DNA from: Alkalibacillus salilacus
Lineage (GTDB): Bacteria; Bacillota; Bacilli; Bacillales; Alkalibacillaceae
Direction: 5' to 3'
NCBI RefSeq assembly: GCF_030812915.1
Contig: NZ_JAUSTQ010000001.1
Coordinates: 186,001 to 250,000, forward strand
DNA: 64,000 nt
A program made the translations under genes and the position numbers. Each line of letters starts with the position of its first letter. The stretch's first letter is position 1. Below the pieces are notes generated by a model, which saw only the letters and a list, made by a program, of their open reading frames with translations, did not search any database and had not been told where the DNA came from. Shown piece by piece: positions 42,456 through 51,961 of this stretch.

Positions 42456-43952
42456 TTGAAAACATTTAGTGAATTGAACATTGAAAGCGATGTGCTTAAA
42501 GCCCTTGAGAATATGGGGTTTGAAACAACAACGCCTATTCAAGCAGAAGCGATTCCAACAGCAATCGCAGGAAAGGATTTAATTGGGCAAGCCCAAACCG
42601 GGACGGGTAAAACAGCGGCATTTGGTGTACCAATGCTACAGAAAATTGACCCAAACAATCCAAATATCCAAGGTATTGTCATTGCGCCAACTCGTGAATT
42701 AGCGATCCAAGTAGGCGAAGAATTAAATCGTATCGGCCAAAACAAAGGCGTTAAAACAGTACCTGTTTATGGTGGGCAAGATATTAATCGACAAATCAAA
42801 GCGTTAAAACGTCGCCCACAAATTATTGCAGCTACACCTGGTCGTTTACTCGACCATATTCGTCGCAAAACGATTAAACTACAAAACATTCATACAGCCG
42901 TTCTTGACGAAGCTGATGAAATGCTTAATATGGGCTTCATCGAAGATATCGAAGCGATTTTGGCGGAGATCCCAGCTGAACACCAAACATTATTATTCTC
43001 AGCCACAATGCCAAAACGCATTCAACTTCTAGCAGAGAAATTCATGCAACAACCTGAGATTGTACGCGTGAAATCAAAAGAATTAACCGTTGACCATATT
43101 GACCAGTATTATTACGACGTTAAAGAAAACCAAAAATTCGACGTCTTATGCCGTTCATTAGACATCGAATCACCAGAGCTAGCGATTGTCTTTGGTCGTA
43201 CGAAGAAACGTGTTGATGAACTCGTAGAAGGTTTAATGAAACGTGGTTATTCAGCAGAAGGGATTCATGGTGATATCCAACAAGCTAAGCGTGAAAAAGT
43301 CATTCGTCGGTTTAAAGAACAAGCAACTGATATCCTCGTAGCAACAGATGTTGCTGCACGTGGTTTAGATATTTCAGGTGTGACACACGTTTATAATTTT
43401 GACTTACCACAAGATCCTGAGAGTTACGTTCACCGTATAGGACGTACAGGACGCGCAGGTGAAAAAGGGAATGCTTATACATTCGTCACACCTCGTGAAA
43501 TGGATCATTTGAAATCAATCGAAAAACTGACTAAGCGTCAGATTGATAAAAAGCCAATTCCATCTTATGAAGCAGTGTTAGAAGGACTGCAAGAAGGTGC
43601 AGTTGAACAGTTACGCCAAGCGATTTGGGCTAATGAAGGCGAAAGCTATCAAGAAGCAGCGAAGCGCCTATTATCAGAAGAAGAAGCCGTTGATGTTGTT
43701 GCATCAGCCATTAAACTTCTTACAAAAGAACCAAGCCAAACGCCGGTTAAATTAACGGCTGTTGAACCATTACGCGCGAAGAAAGCCAAAGGTCAACACA
43801 ACAACCGTAATCGCGGTCAAAATTATAAAGGTGGCAATCGCAACCGAAACTATAATCAAAACCGTAATAACCGCAACAATCGCAATAAACAACACAACAA
43901 ACAAGGCGGCCAGAAACGCCAACAACGTAAAAACCAAAATCACTCTTCATAA
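42456..43952 (+). CDS. cshA: DEAD-box ATP-dependent RNA helicase CshA
   Basis: A 498-aa RNA helicase with all core motifs: Q motif ([10 protein letters not shown]), [31 protein letters not shown], and HRIGRTGR. The C-terminal 60 residues are a basic, Asn/Arg/Gly/Gln-rich tail for RNA binding. The TTG at 42456 follows AGGAGGAAC and gives the usual N-terminus ([10 protein letters not shown]). CshA helps RNA decay and ribosome assembly, especially in the cold. The gene is flanked by a strong promoter and terminator. Confidence 0.95.
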   Translation: MKTFSELNIESDVLKALENMGFETTTPIQAEAIPTAIAGKDLIGQAQTGTGKTAAFGVPMLQKIDPNNPNIQGIVIAPTRELAIQVGEELNRIGQNKGVKTVPVYGGQDINRQIKALKRRPQIIAATPGRLLDHIRRKTIKLQNIHTAVLDEADEMLNMGFIEDIEAILAEIPAEHQTLLFSATMPKRIQLLAEKFMQQPEIVRVKSKELTVDHIDQYYYDVKENQKFDVLCRSLDIESPELAIVFGRTKKRVDELVEGLMKRGYSAEGIHGDIQQAKREKVIRRFKEQATDILVATDVAARGLDISGVTHVYNFDLPQDPESYVHRIGRTGRAGEKGNAYTFVTPREMDHLKSIEKLTKRQIDKKPIPSYEAVLEGLQEGAVEQLRQAIWANEGESYQEAAKRLLSEEEAVDVVASAIKLLTKEPSQTPVKLTAVEPLRAKKAKGQHNNRNRGQNYKGGNRNRNYNQNRNNRNNRNKQHNKQGGQKRQQRKNQNHSS

Positions 43953-43953
43953 C

Positions 43954-43998
43954 AAAAAGGTCACCTCGTCTAATTAACTTAGATGAGGTGACCTTTTT
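43954..43998. terminator. Bidirectional terminator between cshA and the GntR gene
   Basis: AAAAAGGTCACCTCGTCTA pairs with TAGATGAGGTGACCTTTTT (one G-T) around a 7-base loop. It lies between convergent stops at 43952 and 43998. Confidence 0.9.
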
Positions 43999-44732
43999 TA
44001 ACGTTTTAAAACAGATGTCAATTCATATTGATCAGATCTTAATACGATTTGTGAGCACTCCAAAGGGATATCATGTGAATTAAAGGTTTGCTGACTCAAA
44101 TGAAGCGCTGGATCACCCATCGTCAAATGCAGTAATTTCGCTTCTTCAGCATTTAGAACTTTCGCCGCAAACTTACGCACACCATATGATATTGGCGAAC
44201 TTGAATACATTTCGATTGAATTAAATAGGCCGTCTTGATTAAAATTAGCTTGTTCAATTCCAGGACAGCGGTCAACCGCAATCCAACTTTCTATGATCAA
44301 TGCTGGCTCACCGTCAATTCTTCTCACTCGTTTAATATAAAACACTAGATCATAGAGACTAATATCAAGATAATTTTGCACCCATTCTGAAGGTTGTACA
44401 ATTTTTTGTGAAATAATGTCTGTATCAAAATTATAATCTTTCATTTCCATGGCTTCAGCAAAGGAGAGCAATTCTTGCGCAAAGGGATAAGAGATTTTTT
44501 GTTGCCTAACATAAGTCCCACTACCCTGCTTTTGCTCTAACAGTCCCTGCCTCATTAATTTTTGAATGGCTTTTCTTAACGTGCCACGACTAACATCCAT
44601 TTCTTTAGCCAAAAATTGTTCTGATGGCAAGCGATCGCCACCTTCCCATGTTCCATTCTCGATTTGTGTGGTCATCCAGGCTTCAATCTGTTGATATAGG
44701 GGTTTTGATCCTTGCTGCCTTTGAAATTCCAT
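43998..44732 (-). CDS. GntR/HutC-family transcriptional regulator
   Basis: A 244-aa regulator with an N-terminal GntR winged helix (PLYQQIEAWMTTQIENGTW, LPSEQFLAKEMDVSRGTLRKAI) and a C-terminal UTRA ligand domain. The relatives (YvoA/NagR, TreR, PhnF) sense sugars, phosphosugars or phosphonates. The ATG at 44732 follows GGAGGAG by 7 bases. It lies 42 bases after the reductase-like gene and may form a unit with it. The ligand is unknown. Confidence 0.85.
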   Translation of the reverse strand: MEFQRQQGSKPLYQQIEAWMTTQIENGTWEGGDRLPSEQFLAKEMDVSRGTLRKAIQKLMRQGLLEQKQGSGTYVRQQKISYPFAQELLSFAEAMEMKDYNFDTDIISQKIVQPSEWVQNYLDISLYDLVFYIKRVRRIDGEPALIIESWIAVDRCPGIEQANFNQDGLFNSIEMYSSSPISYGVRKFAAKVLNAEEAKLLHLTMGDPALHLSQQTFNSHDIPLECSQIVLRSDQYELTSVLKR

Positions 44733-44774
44733 TCCATTTCTCCTCCAAAAATGAAATACAAACACATTTTCACT

Positions 44775-45833
44775 TTATTGCTCTTCTAAAAATCCATCAA
44801 CAATTCGTAGTAACATGTCATGATCCATGTTTAAATCTTGTTGGTTCGTTTGATTTAATAAGGCTTTAACATTCTTGCGATCGAATGTGATTGATCGATT
44901 TAAATATTGCTTAAACACTTCTAATGGTTGATTAAGACGTTGCTCTTCTTCTGATAATTCACCTTTTTCGTCATAAGACACAATCTTGACTTGATCAAAA
45001 TCCATTCCTTCTTTAATGGCTGTGAATATTTCACCATTTGTAGGTGGGTTCGGGTTTGTCGCATGATAAATCGTCCCTGCTTGGCCATGCGTTAAGCTCG
45101 CATGAAGTACATCGATGACAAAATCGACAGGTACCAAATTTGAAACTGTATCTTCCTCAATTAACAAGTGGAAAATATGGTCATCTGATTTGCGTTGAGC
45201 TCGCTTTTTCAATAAATAGACGGTTCGTAAAATGCCATATAAACCAAATGTTGTATCAGCTTCACCTGATTGTGAATTACCAATAATAATAGCAGGCCTT
45301 ACAATCACTGTCTTAAGATTGTCTTGTTCTGCCATCACTTCATGCTCGGCGAAACATTTGCTTTCTTCATACGTATTCACAAAGGCTCCATCTGTTGGAT
45401 GAAGGTTTTCATAACCTGTTGTTGCCTCACCCAGAGTATAGGCCGTACTGACATGGATGAACGTCTTGACCCCAATCGATTTCGCAAAAGCCAATGCTCG
45501 TTTAGTTCCATATAAATTTATATCAAATACAAGATCTCGCTCCGCTTCATCAAAGGATAAATAAGCTGCTGTGTGATATAGCGCATCGATTTGTCCCTGT
45601 AAAGCGGTCTTCTGTTCAGGTGTGATGCCTAATTCTGCTTGTAATAAATCCCCTTCGACTACGTGCACTAATTCTTGTTGTTCATCTGTAAGTGATTGAT
45701 AGAGAGGTTCAAGTTTTTTTCGGTTACGAACTAATAAATAGACATGGTGACTGTCATTAACGAGTTTCTGCGTTAATTGTGTCCCTAAAAATCCAGTCGC
45801 TCCCGTAATTAAAATATTCATAAATGCGCTCAT
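44775..45833 (-). CDS. NAD(P)-binding SDR/thioester-reductase-like protein
   Basis: A 352-aa extended short-chain dehydrogenase of the thioester reductase or fatty acyl-CoA reductase type. It has the nucleotide motif ITGATGFLGTQL at the N-terminus, VHVVEGDLLQAELG, TAAYLSFDEAERD, and the catalytic Y-x3-K in NTYEESKCFAEH. Such enzymes reduce acyl thioesters or modify lipids. The substrate is unknown. A start 12 bases later (45821) is also possible. Confidence 0.8.
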   Translation of the reverse strand: MSAFMNILITGATGFLGTQLTQKLVNDSHHVYLLVRNRKKLEPLYQSLTDEQQELVHVVEGDLLQAELGITPEQKTALQGQIDALYHTAAYLSFDEAERDLVFDINLYGTKRALAFAKSIGVKTFIHVSTAYTLGEATTGYENLHPTDGAFVNTYEESKCFAEHEVMAEQDNLKTVIVRPAIIIGNSQSGEADTTFGLYGILRTVYLLKKRAQRKSDDHIFHLLIEEDTVSNLVPVDFVIDVLHASLTHGQAGTIYHATNPNPPTNGEIFTAIKEGMDFDQVKIVSYDEKGELSEEEQRLNQPLEVFKQYLNRSITFDRKNVKALLNQTNQQDLNMDHDMLLRIVDGFLEEQ

Positions 45834-46008
45834 ACCTTCCTTAATTGCTGTCTATCTCTAGTCATAGTGTATATTGTTAATAGACAAAAATCTACCGTGA
45901 TCAACAAACAATCTTGAACTTATCTCTATTATATAACAAACAGACACTTTCTTTCATTTCTGATCTTATTTTGTCATCATCTCGACATGCTCCATTTTCT
46001 CCTCAAAC

Positions 46009-46046
46009 AAAAAAATTAACCTCTCGGCAAAAGCCGAGAGGTTAAT
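46009..46046 (-). terminator. Terminator of the BCCT gene
   Basis: Fourteen-base perfect arms ATTAACCTCTCGGC/GCCGAGAGGTTAAT, AAAA loop, T7 on the minus strand. Confidence 0.93.
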
Positions 46047-46059
46047 AAGACCGTTTAAA

Positions 46060-47694
46060 TTAATTATTATTGTGTTCGCTTTCGTCTGTAATGACGTCAT
46101 CAGCAACTTTATTTTCATCACTTAAGTCTTCAAGGGCTTGATAAATACGCTGACGTTCACGTGGTAAAGAACCATCATCGAGCTCTTGATATAGGGCGTA
46201 TATTAAGCTATACATCATCAAGAACATAATAATCATGAATGGGAAACCACCAATTAACGAGGCGGTTTGTAAGGCTTCGAGTCCGCCTGCTGCTAATAGT
46301 ACAGCTGCGAATAAACCTTCAATAATACCCCATGTAATACGTAAACCAATTGGTGGGTTCATGTTACCTTTAGACGTTAACATACCGATTACATACGTAC
46401 CGGAGTCAGATGACGTAATAAAGAATACTGTTAACGAGATCATCGCAATCACAATTAAAACAGAAGAGAAAGGGAAGCCTTCGAGCATTGCAAAGAACCC
46501 TTGTGCCTCATCTTGCATGACTGCATCCATAATACTATTATTAGTAAAATGTTCGTTATATAGTGCTGTACCACCAAAGACACTGAACCAGAAAATACTG
46601 ACAGCTGTTGGTACTAACATAACACCAATCGCAAAGCTACGGATCGTACGACCTCTAGACACACGTGCAATAAAGGAACCAACGAATGGCGCCCATGCAA
46701 TCCACCATGCCCAGTAGAATATTGTCCAAGCATCATACCAGCCTTCTGCACCTTCACCGGCTGCATCAATTCCAAATGACATCGAGAATAGGTTCTGTAA
46801 ATAACCACCTGTACTTTGTGTCATTGCTTCTAAGATGAATAATGTTGGACCTAAGATAAACACGAACAATAGCAACAAACCAGCAACGCCTAAGTTCGCC
46901 TGGCTCAGCCACTTAATTCCTTTATCAATACCTGTTGTAGTCGAAAGGATGGCTAACGTTGTAACAACTGCAATAATAACCATCCAAAGACCTGTCTCAT
47001 TTGGAATACCAAACAGTCGCTCAAAACCACCACCGATTTGCATAACACCTAAACCGAGTGATGTAGAAATACCGAATAATGTTGAGAAAACACCAATAAC
47101 ATTTACAGTGTTACCCCAAAAACCGTTTAAATTGTTTCGACCAATTAATGGCTCTAACGCTGAGCTCAATAGCATTGGTAAGTTTTTACGATAAGAGAAA
47201 TACGCTAGTGATAATGCCACAACTGTATAAATCGCCCATGGGTGTAAGCCCCAGTGGAAGAATGAATATTGAAGCGCATCATGAAGGGCCGCGGCTGTAC
47301 CACCTTCACCACCACTTGCAGGCCAATCATAGTGATTAATCGGTTCTGATGCACCCCAGAAAAGTAAACCAATACCCATACCAGCACTGAATAGCATTGC
47401 GAACCAGGCTGGTGTGGAATACATCGGCTTTTCATCATCTTCACCCAACTTAATTTCGCCTAACGGACTTAAAATTAAGAAGACGGTCACAATAATAAAA
47501 GCACTAGCACCTAAAATAAATGACCACCCAAGATATTCGATAATCCAATTGTAAGCACTATTAATATAAGTATCAAAATCAGGTAAAAGTATACCTGCCA
47601 AAACAAATAACACACCAAATATGATTGAAATTATAAATGCTGGTGTTTTGACAGCTTTACTAAAGGACGTAATTCCTTTTGGTTTCGCTGACAT
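46060..47694 (-). CDS. BCCT-family betaine/choline/carnitine transporter
   Basis: A 544-aa, 12-helix carrier. The BCCT signature region is visible as FSAGMGIGLLFWGASEP and the Trp-rich segment IFYWAWWIAWAPFVGSFIARVSRGRTIR. The acidic C-terminal tail (DVITDESEHNNN) is common in osmosensing members such as BetP and OpuD. It imports glycine betaine or similar osmoprotectants using sodium. It is a single gene with its own terminator. With ectAB and the ABC system at 60 kb it indicates strong osmotic adaptation. Confidence 0.93.
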   Translation of the reverse strand: MSAKPKGITSFSKAVKTPAFIISIIFGVLFVLAGILLPDFDTYINSAYNWIIEYLGWSFILGASAFIIVTVFLILSPLGEIKLGEDDEKPMYSTPAWFAMLFSAGMGIGLLFWGASEPINHYDWPASGGEGGTAAALHDALQYSFFHWGLHPWAIYTVVALSLAYFSYRKNLPMLLSSALEPLIGRNNLNGFWGNTVNVIGVFSTLFGISTSLGLGVMQIGGGFERLFGIPNETGLWMVIIAVVTTLAILSTTTGIDKGIKWLSQANLGVAGLLLLFVFILGPTLFILEAMTQSTGGYLQNLFSMSFGIDAAGEGAEGWYDAWTIFYWAWWIAWAPFVGSFIARVSRGRTIRSFAIGVMLVPTAVSIFWFSVFGGTALYNEHFTNNSIMDAVMQDEAQGFFAMLEGFPFSSVLIVIAMISLTVFFITSSDSGTYVIGMLTSKGNMNPPIGLRITWGIIEGLFAAVLLAAGGLEALQTASLIGGFPFMIIMFLMMYSLIYALYQELDDGSLPRERQRIYQALEDLSDENKVADDVITDESEHNNN

Positions 47695-47859
47695 AAACTC
47701 TCCTCCTTATTAAATTTCGTCTGGTGTCAAATGATTTCCTAATATGTCACTTCAAGTATGATATACATAATGTTATACCCCTATTTAACGTTATAAAACA
47801 TTTCTTTTAAAAATAGTTGCACTGTTCACATACTAGGGAATCCTTGACCAATATTTTAA

Positions 47860-48080
47860 TGGTATACTAGCGACATACGTTCAAAACCTTAACATAAAGA
47901 TAAAACTAAGACAAGTTAACCTGACAATTGTCGCCAGGTTCCAACATCATTGAGTGGGAAATATCTCCCGCATACGACAACAGATGCCATTATGCGACAT
48001 CATCTGATTTCACATCAAAGTTCATGCAAACTAATTATGAATCCGTTATTCTAGAAGTAGCAGGAAGAAAGGGGATTATA
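47860..48080 (+). promoter_or_regulatory. Promoter and structured leader before the Nudix gene
   Basis: An extended -10 TGG-TATACT (47860-47868) predicts a start near 47875 and a leader of about 205 bases. Three possible hairpins follow (AACCTG/CAGGTT, GTGGGA/TCCCGC, CAGATG/CATCTG). No known riboswitch class is recognised. The remaining 165 bases up to the BCCT gene start are AT-rich with no feature seen. Confidence 0.35.
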
Positions 48081-48713
48081 ATGCAAGCAGACAATATTCA
48101 TCACATTCTAAAACATCACCAACCCAAATCATTAGGACCACATAAACCACGTGAAACAGCTGTCATTTTGCCACTAATTGAAAAAGATGATGGTTTGCAT
48201 ATACTCTTCGAAGTCCGATCAAAAACCATGAGAACTCAACCTGGTGAGATTTGCTTCCCTGGGGGACGAGTGGATGAAGATGATGACAGCACGAACGAGG
48301 CTGCTTTACGTGAACTTAATGAAGAACTGGGAGTTGATCAAGATAAGCTTCGTTATACCCAATCACTCGGATGGGTACAAACACCCTTTGGATTGAACGT
48401 GCATGTATATGTTGGTCTATTAACAAATACATCTGAGTCATCATTTGAGCTTAATCCTGGTGAAGTTGACGATGTCTTTACTGTTCCTCTTCACTTCTTT
48501 TTACAAAACGAGCCAACCATTCATTATATGAACATGGCGATTGAACCCGACGAATCATTTCCTATAAGCGATGTCCCGAATCAATCACTTTATATGAAAC
48601 AAACCTTTCAAATTGAAGAACATTTTTATTATTACCAAAATCGGGTGATTTGGGGGCTTACAGCAAGGATATTGAAAGAGTTCATCCATATCTTGACCTC
48701 TGCAGAATCTTAA
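48081..48713 (+). CDS. Nudix hydrolase, CoA pyrophosphatase-like
   Basis: A 210-aa protein with an N-terminal CoA-Nudix region (RETAVILPLI, FEVRSKTMRTQPGEICFPGG) and the Nudix box G-x5-E-x7-REL-x2-E in GGRVDEDDDSTNEAALRELNEELG. This matches the NudL/PCD1 group that splits coenzyme A or related diphosphates. The ATG at 48081 follows AAAGGGG by about 7 bases; the reading frame stays open for 51 codons upstream but without a ribosome site. Confidence 0.88.
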   Translation: MQADNIHHILKHHQPKSLGPHKPRETAVILPLIEKDDGLHILFEVRSKTMRTQPGEICFPGGRVDEDDDSTNEAALRELNEELGVDQDKLRYTQSLGWVQTPFGLNVHVYVGLLTNTSESSFELNPGEVDDVFTVPLHFFLQNEPTIHYMNMAIEPDESFPISDVPNQSLYMKQTFQIEEHFYYYQNRVIWGLTARILKEFIHILTSAES

Positions 48714-48842
48714 CCTGCAATCGTTATAAAAAGAGAATTTAAGATCACAAATCGAGTTTAGGATTTGTATAATTCTTAAAGTCATACGCCTTTCTAAATA
48801 TTAAACACACCTCATCAGATGTTTAAAATAATTGAAGTTATT

Positions 48843-48875
48843 TTGCTTTATTCTGTATAATTTATGTATAATAAA
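48843..48875 (+). promoter_or_regulatory. Promoter with 11-bp direct repeats before the B12-type regulator
   Basis: TGTATAATTTA and TGTATAATAAA (48854-48875) are direct repeats with an 11-base period, followed by the weaker TGTGAGGTGAG. The second copy supplies the -10 (48867-48872), with TTGCTT at 48843 as -35. CarH/LitR-type regulators bind 11-bp direct repeats over promoters, so autoregulation is likely. Confidence 0.5.
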
Positions 48876-48891
48876 TGTGAGGTGAGGGATT

Positions 48892-49794
48892 ATGTACTCC
48901 ATTAAAAAAGTAGCAGAGTTAACAGGAATCCCAACAGTCACCATTCGTGCCTGGGAAAACCGTTATCAGATCGTCTCACTTTCTAGAAGCGAAGGCGGGC
49001 ATCGAATATATAGTGACGATGATGTTCGGTTGTTAAAATGGCTTAAGTATAAAACTGAATTTGAGAGTTATAAAATTAGTGATGCAGTGAGACTGTGGGA
49101 AGAGCAAGATGGTGAAATAACCTCTGCTTACGCCAATGATAACAGTCATTATTCAGATACGATTTACACACTTTATAATCATCTAACTGGGTTCAATACG
49201 AAAGAAGCGAATGATACAATTAACCTTGCTTTTTCTCAATATGATTATGAAGATGTCATCCACCATATTTTCATGCCGATTTTACATCGGGTCGGGAATG
49301 AGTGGGAGAAGGGCACATTATCCATTGCTCAAGAACATTTTGCTTCGGAATTCATCATGCAACGATGCACAGAAATTTTACGCATATTACCTATCGATCA
49401 TTCACTACCAAAAGCTCTTGCCTTTACACCTGAAAATGAACTCCATCATATTGGCCTGCTCACGTTTAGTTTGTTTTTAAGAAAACAAGGGATGGAAGTT
49501 CTTTATTTAGGGCCTAATACACCATTGGACCACGTCACGCATGTACTTCAGACAAATGATATTAAATTATTAGTGACTTCTCTTACGTATCCTCACGAGG
49601 AGCAACTCAATAAATTAAAAGAAAAGCTCGAACAATTTATTCATCATGATCCAGAACTGGAAATAGCAATAGGCGGTGCTGGTATTTCACCTGATACCAT
49701 GCCACTTACATCTGGACGTCTTCATAATTTAAACCAAAAGTCTTGGGATACTTGGTTTCAACAAACCATAAAAAAGTCTGACGCAACCATTTAG
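48892..49794 (+). CDS. MerR-family regulator with B12-binding domain (CarH/LitR-like)
   Basis: A 300-aa protein with a MerR winged helix (residues 1-70, IPTVTIRAWENRY), a four-helix B12-cap domain and a C-terminal cobalamin-binding fold. W138, E148 and H149 form the W-x9-EH motif of light-sensing CarH proteins. The lower cobalt ligand is H185 in ELHHIG (E-x-H-x2-G). The residue after W138 is Glu where Thermus CarH has His132. Such proteins bind adenosylcobalamin, repress in the dark and let go in light. No carotenoid gene is nearby; the target is unknown. Confidence 0.88.
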   Translation: MYSIKKVAELTGIPTVTIRAWENRYQIVSLSRSEGGHRIYSDDDVRLLKWLKYKTEFESYKISDAVRLWEEQDGEITSAYANDNSHYSDTIYTLYNHLTGFNTKEANDTINLAFSQYDYEDVIHHIFMPILHRVGNEWEKGTLSIAQEHFASEFIMQRCTEILRILPIDHSLPKALAFTPENELHHIGLLTFSLFLRKQGMEVLYLGPNTPLDHVTHVLQTNDIKLLVTSLTYPHEEQLNKLKEKLEQFIHHDPELEIAIGGAGISPDTMPLTSGRLHNLNQKSWDTWFQQTIKKSDATI

Positions 49795-49810
49795 TTGAAC
49801 GTCAGACTTT
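49773..49810. terminator. Terminator between the B12 regulator and ectB
   Basis: AAAGTCTGAC pairs with GTCAGACTTT. The regulator's stop codon lies in the loop. It serves convergent genes. Confidence 0.8.
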
Positions 49811-49820
49811 ACGCTATTAT

Positions 49821-51098
49821 TTAGTTTAATACAGGCTCTTTCACTAATTTCTTCACGCTTTCTTCAATAATCGCTAGACCCTGTTTCAATTCATCTTTGC
49901 TAATTGTCATGGCTGGGAATAACTTAAATACTTCATCATTCGCACCAGCTGTCTCCATAATTAAGCCGAGTTCAAACGCTTGAGCTGCCACTTTTTCTGC
50001 CATGCCATCATCTTCGCACGCGATCCCAACCATCAAGCCACGACCTTTCACCGTGCCTTTTAGTTCTGGATAATCTTTAACTAGACGATGTAAGAATTCA
50101 TGCGTCATATCAGCCTTTTGTTTAATCGATGCTTCGAACTGGTCGTCTTTCCAATAATCAAGTGCAGCTGTTGCTGTAACAAATGCGTGGTTGTTACCAC
50201 GGAATGTTCCGTTATGCTCACCAGGCTGCCAAATATCAAGTTCAGGCTTGCTTAGCATAATCGCTAGTGGTAAGCCGTAACCACTTAATGATTTTGATAA
50301 GCAGACAATATCAGGTTCAATTCCTGCTTCTTCAAAACTGAAGAATGCACCTGTACGTCCAATTCCTGCTTGAATATCATCAACGATTAATAGAATATCC
50401 CAACGTTTACAAATCTCATCTAATTTCTTCAACCATTTAAAGCGCGCTGCGTTAATACCGCCTTCACCTTGCACCGTTTCTACGATCATCGCTGCTGGAA
50501 TATCAACGCCACTACCTCCGTTTTCTAAGAAACGCTCTAGATACTCTAACGTTTCGAGATCTTCACTAATAAAACGGTCATAAGGCATTGTTACCGCGTG
50601 TTCAAGCGGAACACCTGCACCTTTACGCTTCATTGCATTACCTGTTACCGATAAAGAACCGATTGTCATACCGTGAAAACCGTTCGTAAAACTAATAACA
50701 TCAGTGCGGCCCGTCACTTTACGCGCGAGCTTTAATGCACTCTCAACAGCATTTGTACCAGTTGGACCTGGGAACATCATTTTATAATTCATTTCACGAG
50801 GTTTTAAAATAATGTCATTAAACGCTTGAATAAACTGACCTTTTGCTGTTGTCGCTTTATCCAATGAATGCGTAATGCCGTCTTGTTTAATGTAATCAAT
50901 TAATGCTTCTTTCATATGCTCATCATTATGTCCATAGTTCAAGGCACCAGCACCTGAGAAAAAGTCAATATATTCACGCCCTTGTTCATCCCACATTTTA
51001 GAGCCTTTAGCTTCATGAAAGACCGTCGGAAAACTACGGCAATAACTGCGCACCTCTGATTCGTATTGTTCAAAAATATTCATATCTGTACGTGTCAC
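49821..51098 (-). CDS. ectB: Diaminobutyrate--2-oxoglutarate transaminase EctB
   Basis: A 425-aa class III aminotransferase that makes L-2,4-diaminobutyrate from aspartate semialdehyde, the first step of ectoine synthesis. Key blocks are [36 protein letters not shown], the PLP-contacting [12 protein letters not shown] and [13 protein letters not shown] with the Schiff-base Lys. The GTG at 51098 follows AAGGGGGA by 7 bases. It lies 77 bases after ectA. The gene that normally follows, ectC, is absent here. Confidence 0.95.
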   Translation of the reverse strand: MTRTDMNIFEQYESEVRSYCRSFPTVFHEAKGSKMWDEQGREYIDFFSGAGALNYGHNDEHMKEALIDYIKQDGITHSLDKATTAKGQFIQAFNDIILKPREMNYKMMFPGPTGTNAVESALKLARKVTGRTDVISFTNGFHGMTIGSLSVTGNAMKRKGAGVPLEHAVTMPYDRFISEDLETLEYLERFLENGGSGVDIPAAMIVETVQGEGGINAARFKWLKKLDEICKRWDILLIVDDIQAGIGRTGAFFSFEEAGIEPDIVCLSKSLSGYGLPLAIMLSKPELDIWQPGEHNGTFRGNNHAFVTATAALDYWKDDQFEASIKQKADMTHEFLHRLVKDYPELKGTVKGRGLMVGIACEDDGMAEKVAAQAFELGLIMETAGANDEVFKLFPAMTISKDELKQGLAIIEESVKKLVKEPVLN

Positions 51099-51175
51099 AA
51101 TCAAATCCCCCTTAATTACCCCTGCGGGTATATTGGTATATATAATACTTCACCGAACGAACAGTCATAGCTAGC

Positions 51176-51733
51176 CTATTTTTCGATTGGCCCGATCAAA
51201 AAGCTCAATTCCGCTTCATGTTCATCGCTCGGGAATAATTCTTTTGGAAAGCATTCTGATACTTCACAAGTCGTATTATGCTCTTTTGCGAATTTCTTAA
51301 ATAAAGCTTGGGATGCTTCATTAGTTGGAGTAACCGTGGCTTCTAAATAGCGGACATCACGGCAAGCATCACGATCAAACAGTTCGTTTAATATTTTCGA
51401 CGCCAGTCCTTTTCCACGTTGTGATGAATCGACGCCAATTTGCCAAACGAACACGACATCTTGCCTTTCTGGAGGTATAAATGCGGTAACAAAGCCTACC
51501 ACTTTGCCTTCTTCCTTCGCTACAACACATGTCTCAGCGAAGTGTTCACACATCATAATGTATTTGTATGCTGAGTTCTGATCTAAAGACGAGTTGTTAA
51601 CAAGTTCCCACATAGCTGACCCATCTTCAACACTTGGTTTCTCAAGTACCAGTGTATCTGCCGGGTTCAAAGTAGCTGTTTGAGTGTTAATGGTAACGAC
51701 TCCTTTCAATTTTTGGTTAACGATTGTTTCCAT
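51176..51733 (-). CDS. ectA: L-2,4-diaminobutyrate N-acetyltransferase EctA
   Basis: A GNAT acetyltransferase making N-gamma-acetyl-diaminobutyrate, the ectoine precursor. The acetyl-CoA loop is QIGVDSSQRGKGLASKIL, and the family segment VWQIGVD...YLEATVTPTNEASQALF is complete. The ATG at 51733 gives 185 aa but has no ribosome site. The only good one (AAAGGAG, 51700-51706) is followed 8 bases later by an ATT at 51691 that would give a normal-looking N-terminus (NTQTATLNPAD). The true start is therefore uncertain. Confidence 0.93.
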   Translation of the reverse strand: METIVNQKLKGVVTINTQTATLNPADTLVLEKPSVEDGSAMWELVNNSSLDQNSAYKYIMMCEHFAETCVVAKEEGKVVGFVTAFIPPERQDVVFVWQIGVDSSQRGKGLASKILNELFDRDACRDVRYLEATVTPTNEASQALFKKFAKEHNTTCEVSECFPKELFPSDEHEAELSFLIGPIEK

Positions 51734-51773
51734 AATTAATCATAACGAGCGCACCATTTTTTATCAAACAGGT

Positions 51774-51807
51774 TTAAGCTTGATTAATCATCATTCAACA
51801 AGCTTAA
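51774..51807. repeat. Inverted repeat in the ectA leader
   Basis: TTAAGCTTG (51774-51782) and CAAGCTTAA (51799-51807) are perfect inverted arms 16 bases apart, between the ectA promoter and start. It may be an operator or a leader hairpin. Confidence 0.6.
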
Positions 51808-51854
51808 TCGTGATGAGCCAAACTAAGACTTAGGAACTTAATAAATGCTACCAT

Positions 51855-51882
51855 ATTGTATCGATTGCTTAGAATTATTCAA
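51855..51882 (-). promoter_or_regulatory. ectA promoter
   Basis: Minus strand TTGAAT (51877-51882), 16 bases, TACAAT (51855-51860). The start near 51849 gives a leader of about 115-160 bases. Confidence 0.5.
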
Positions 51883-51961
51883 GATTTAATGATTTTTTCG
51901 AAAATTCACTTTATGGAATATCTTGAGGTAAAACGTTAAAGGGATAAAGATTTAACGTGAA

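Noticed and set aside
46235-46717. A 160-codon open frame opposite the BCCT carrier
   Set aside because: Antisense shadow of a well-recognised transporter, with no start signal.
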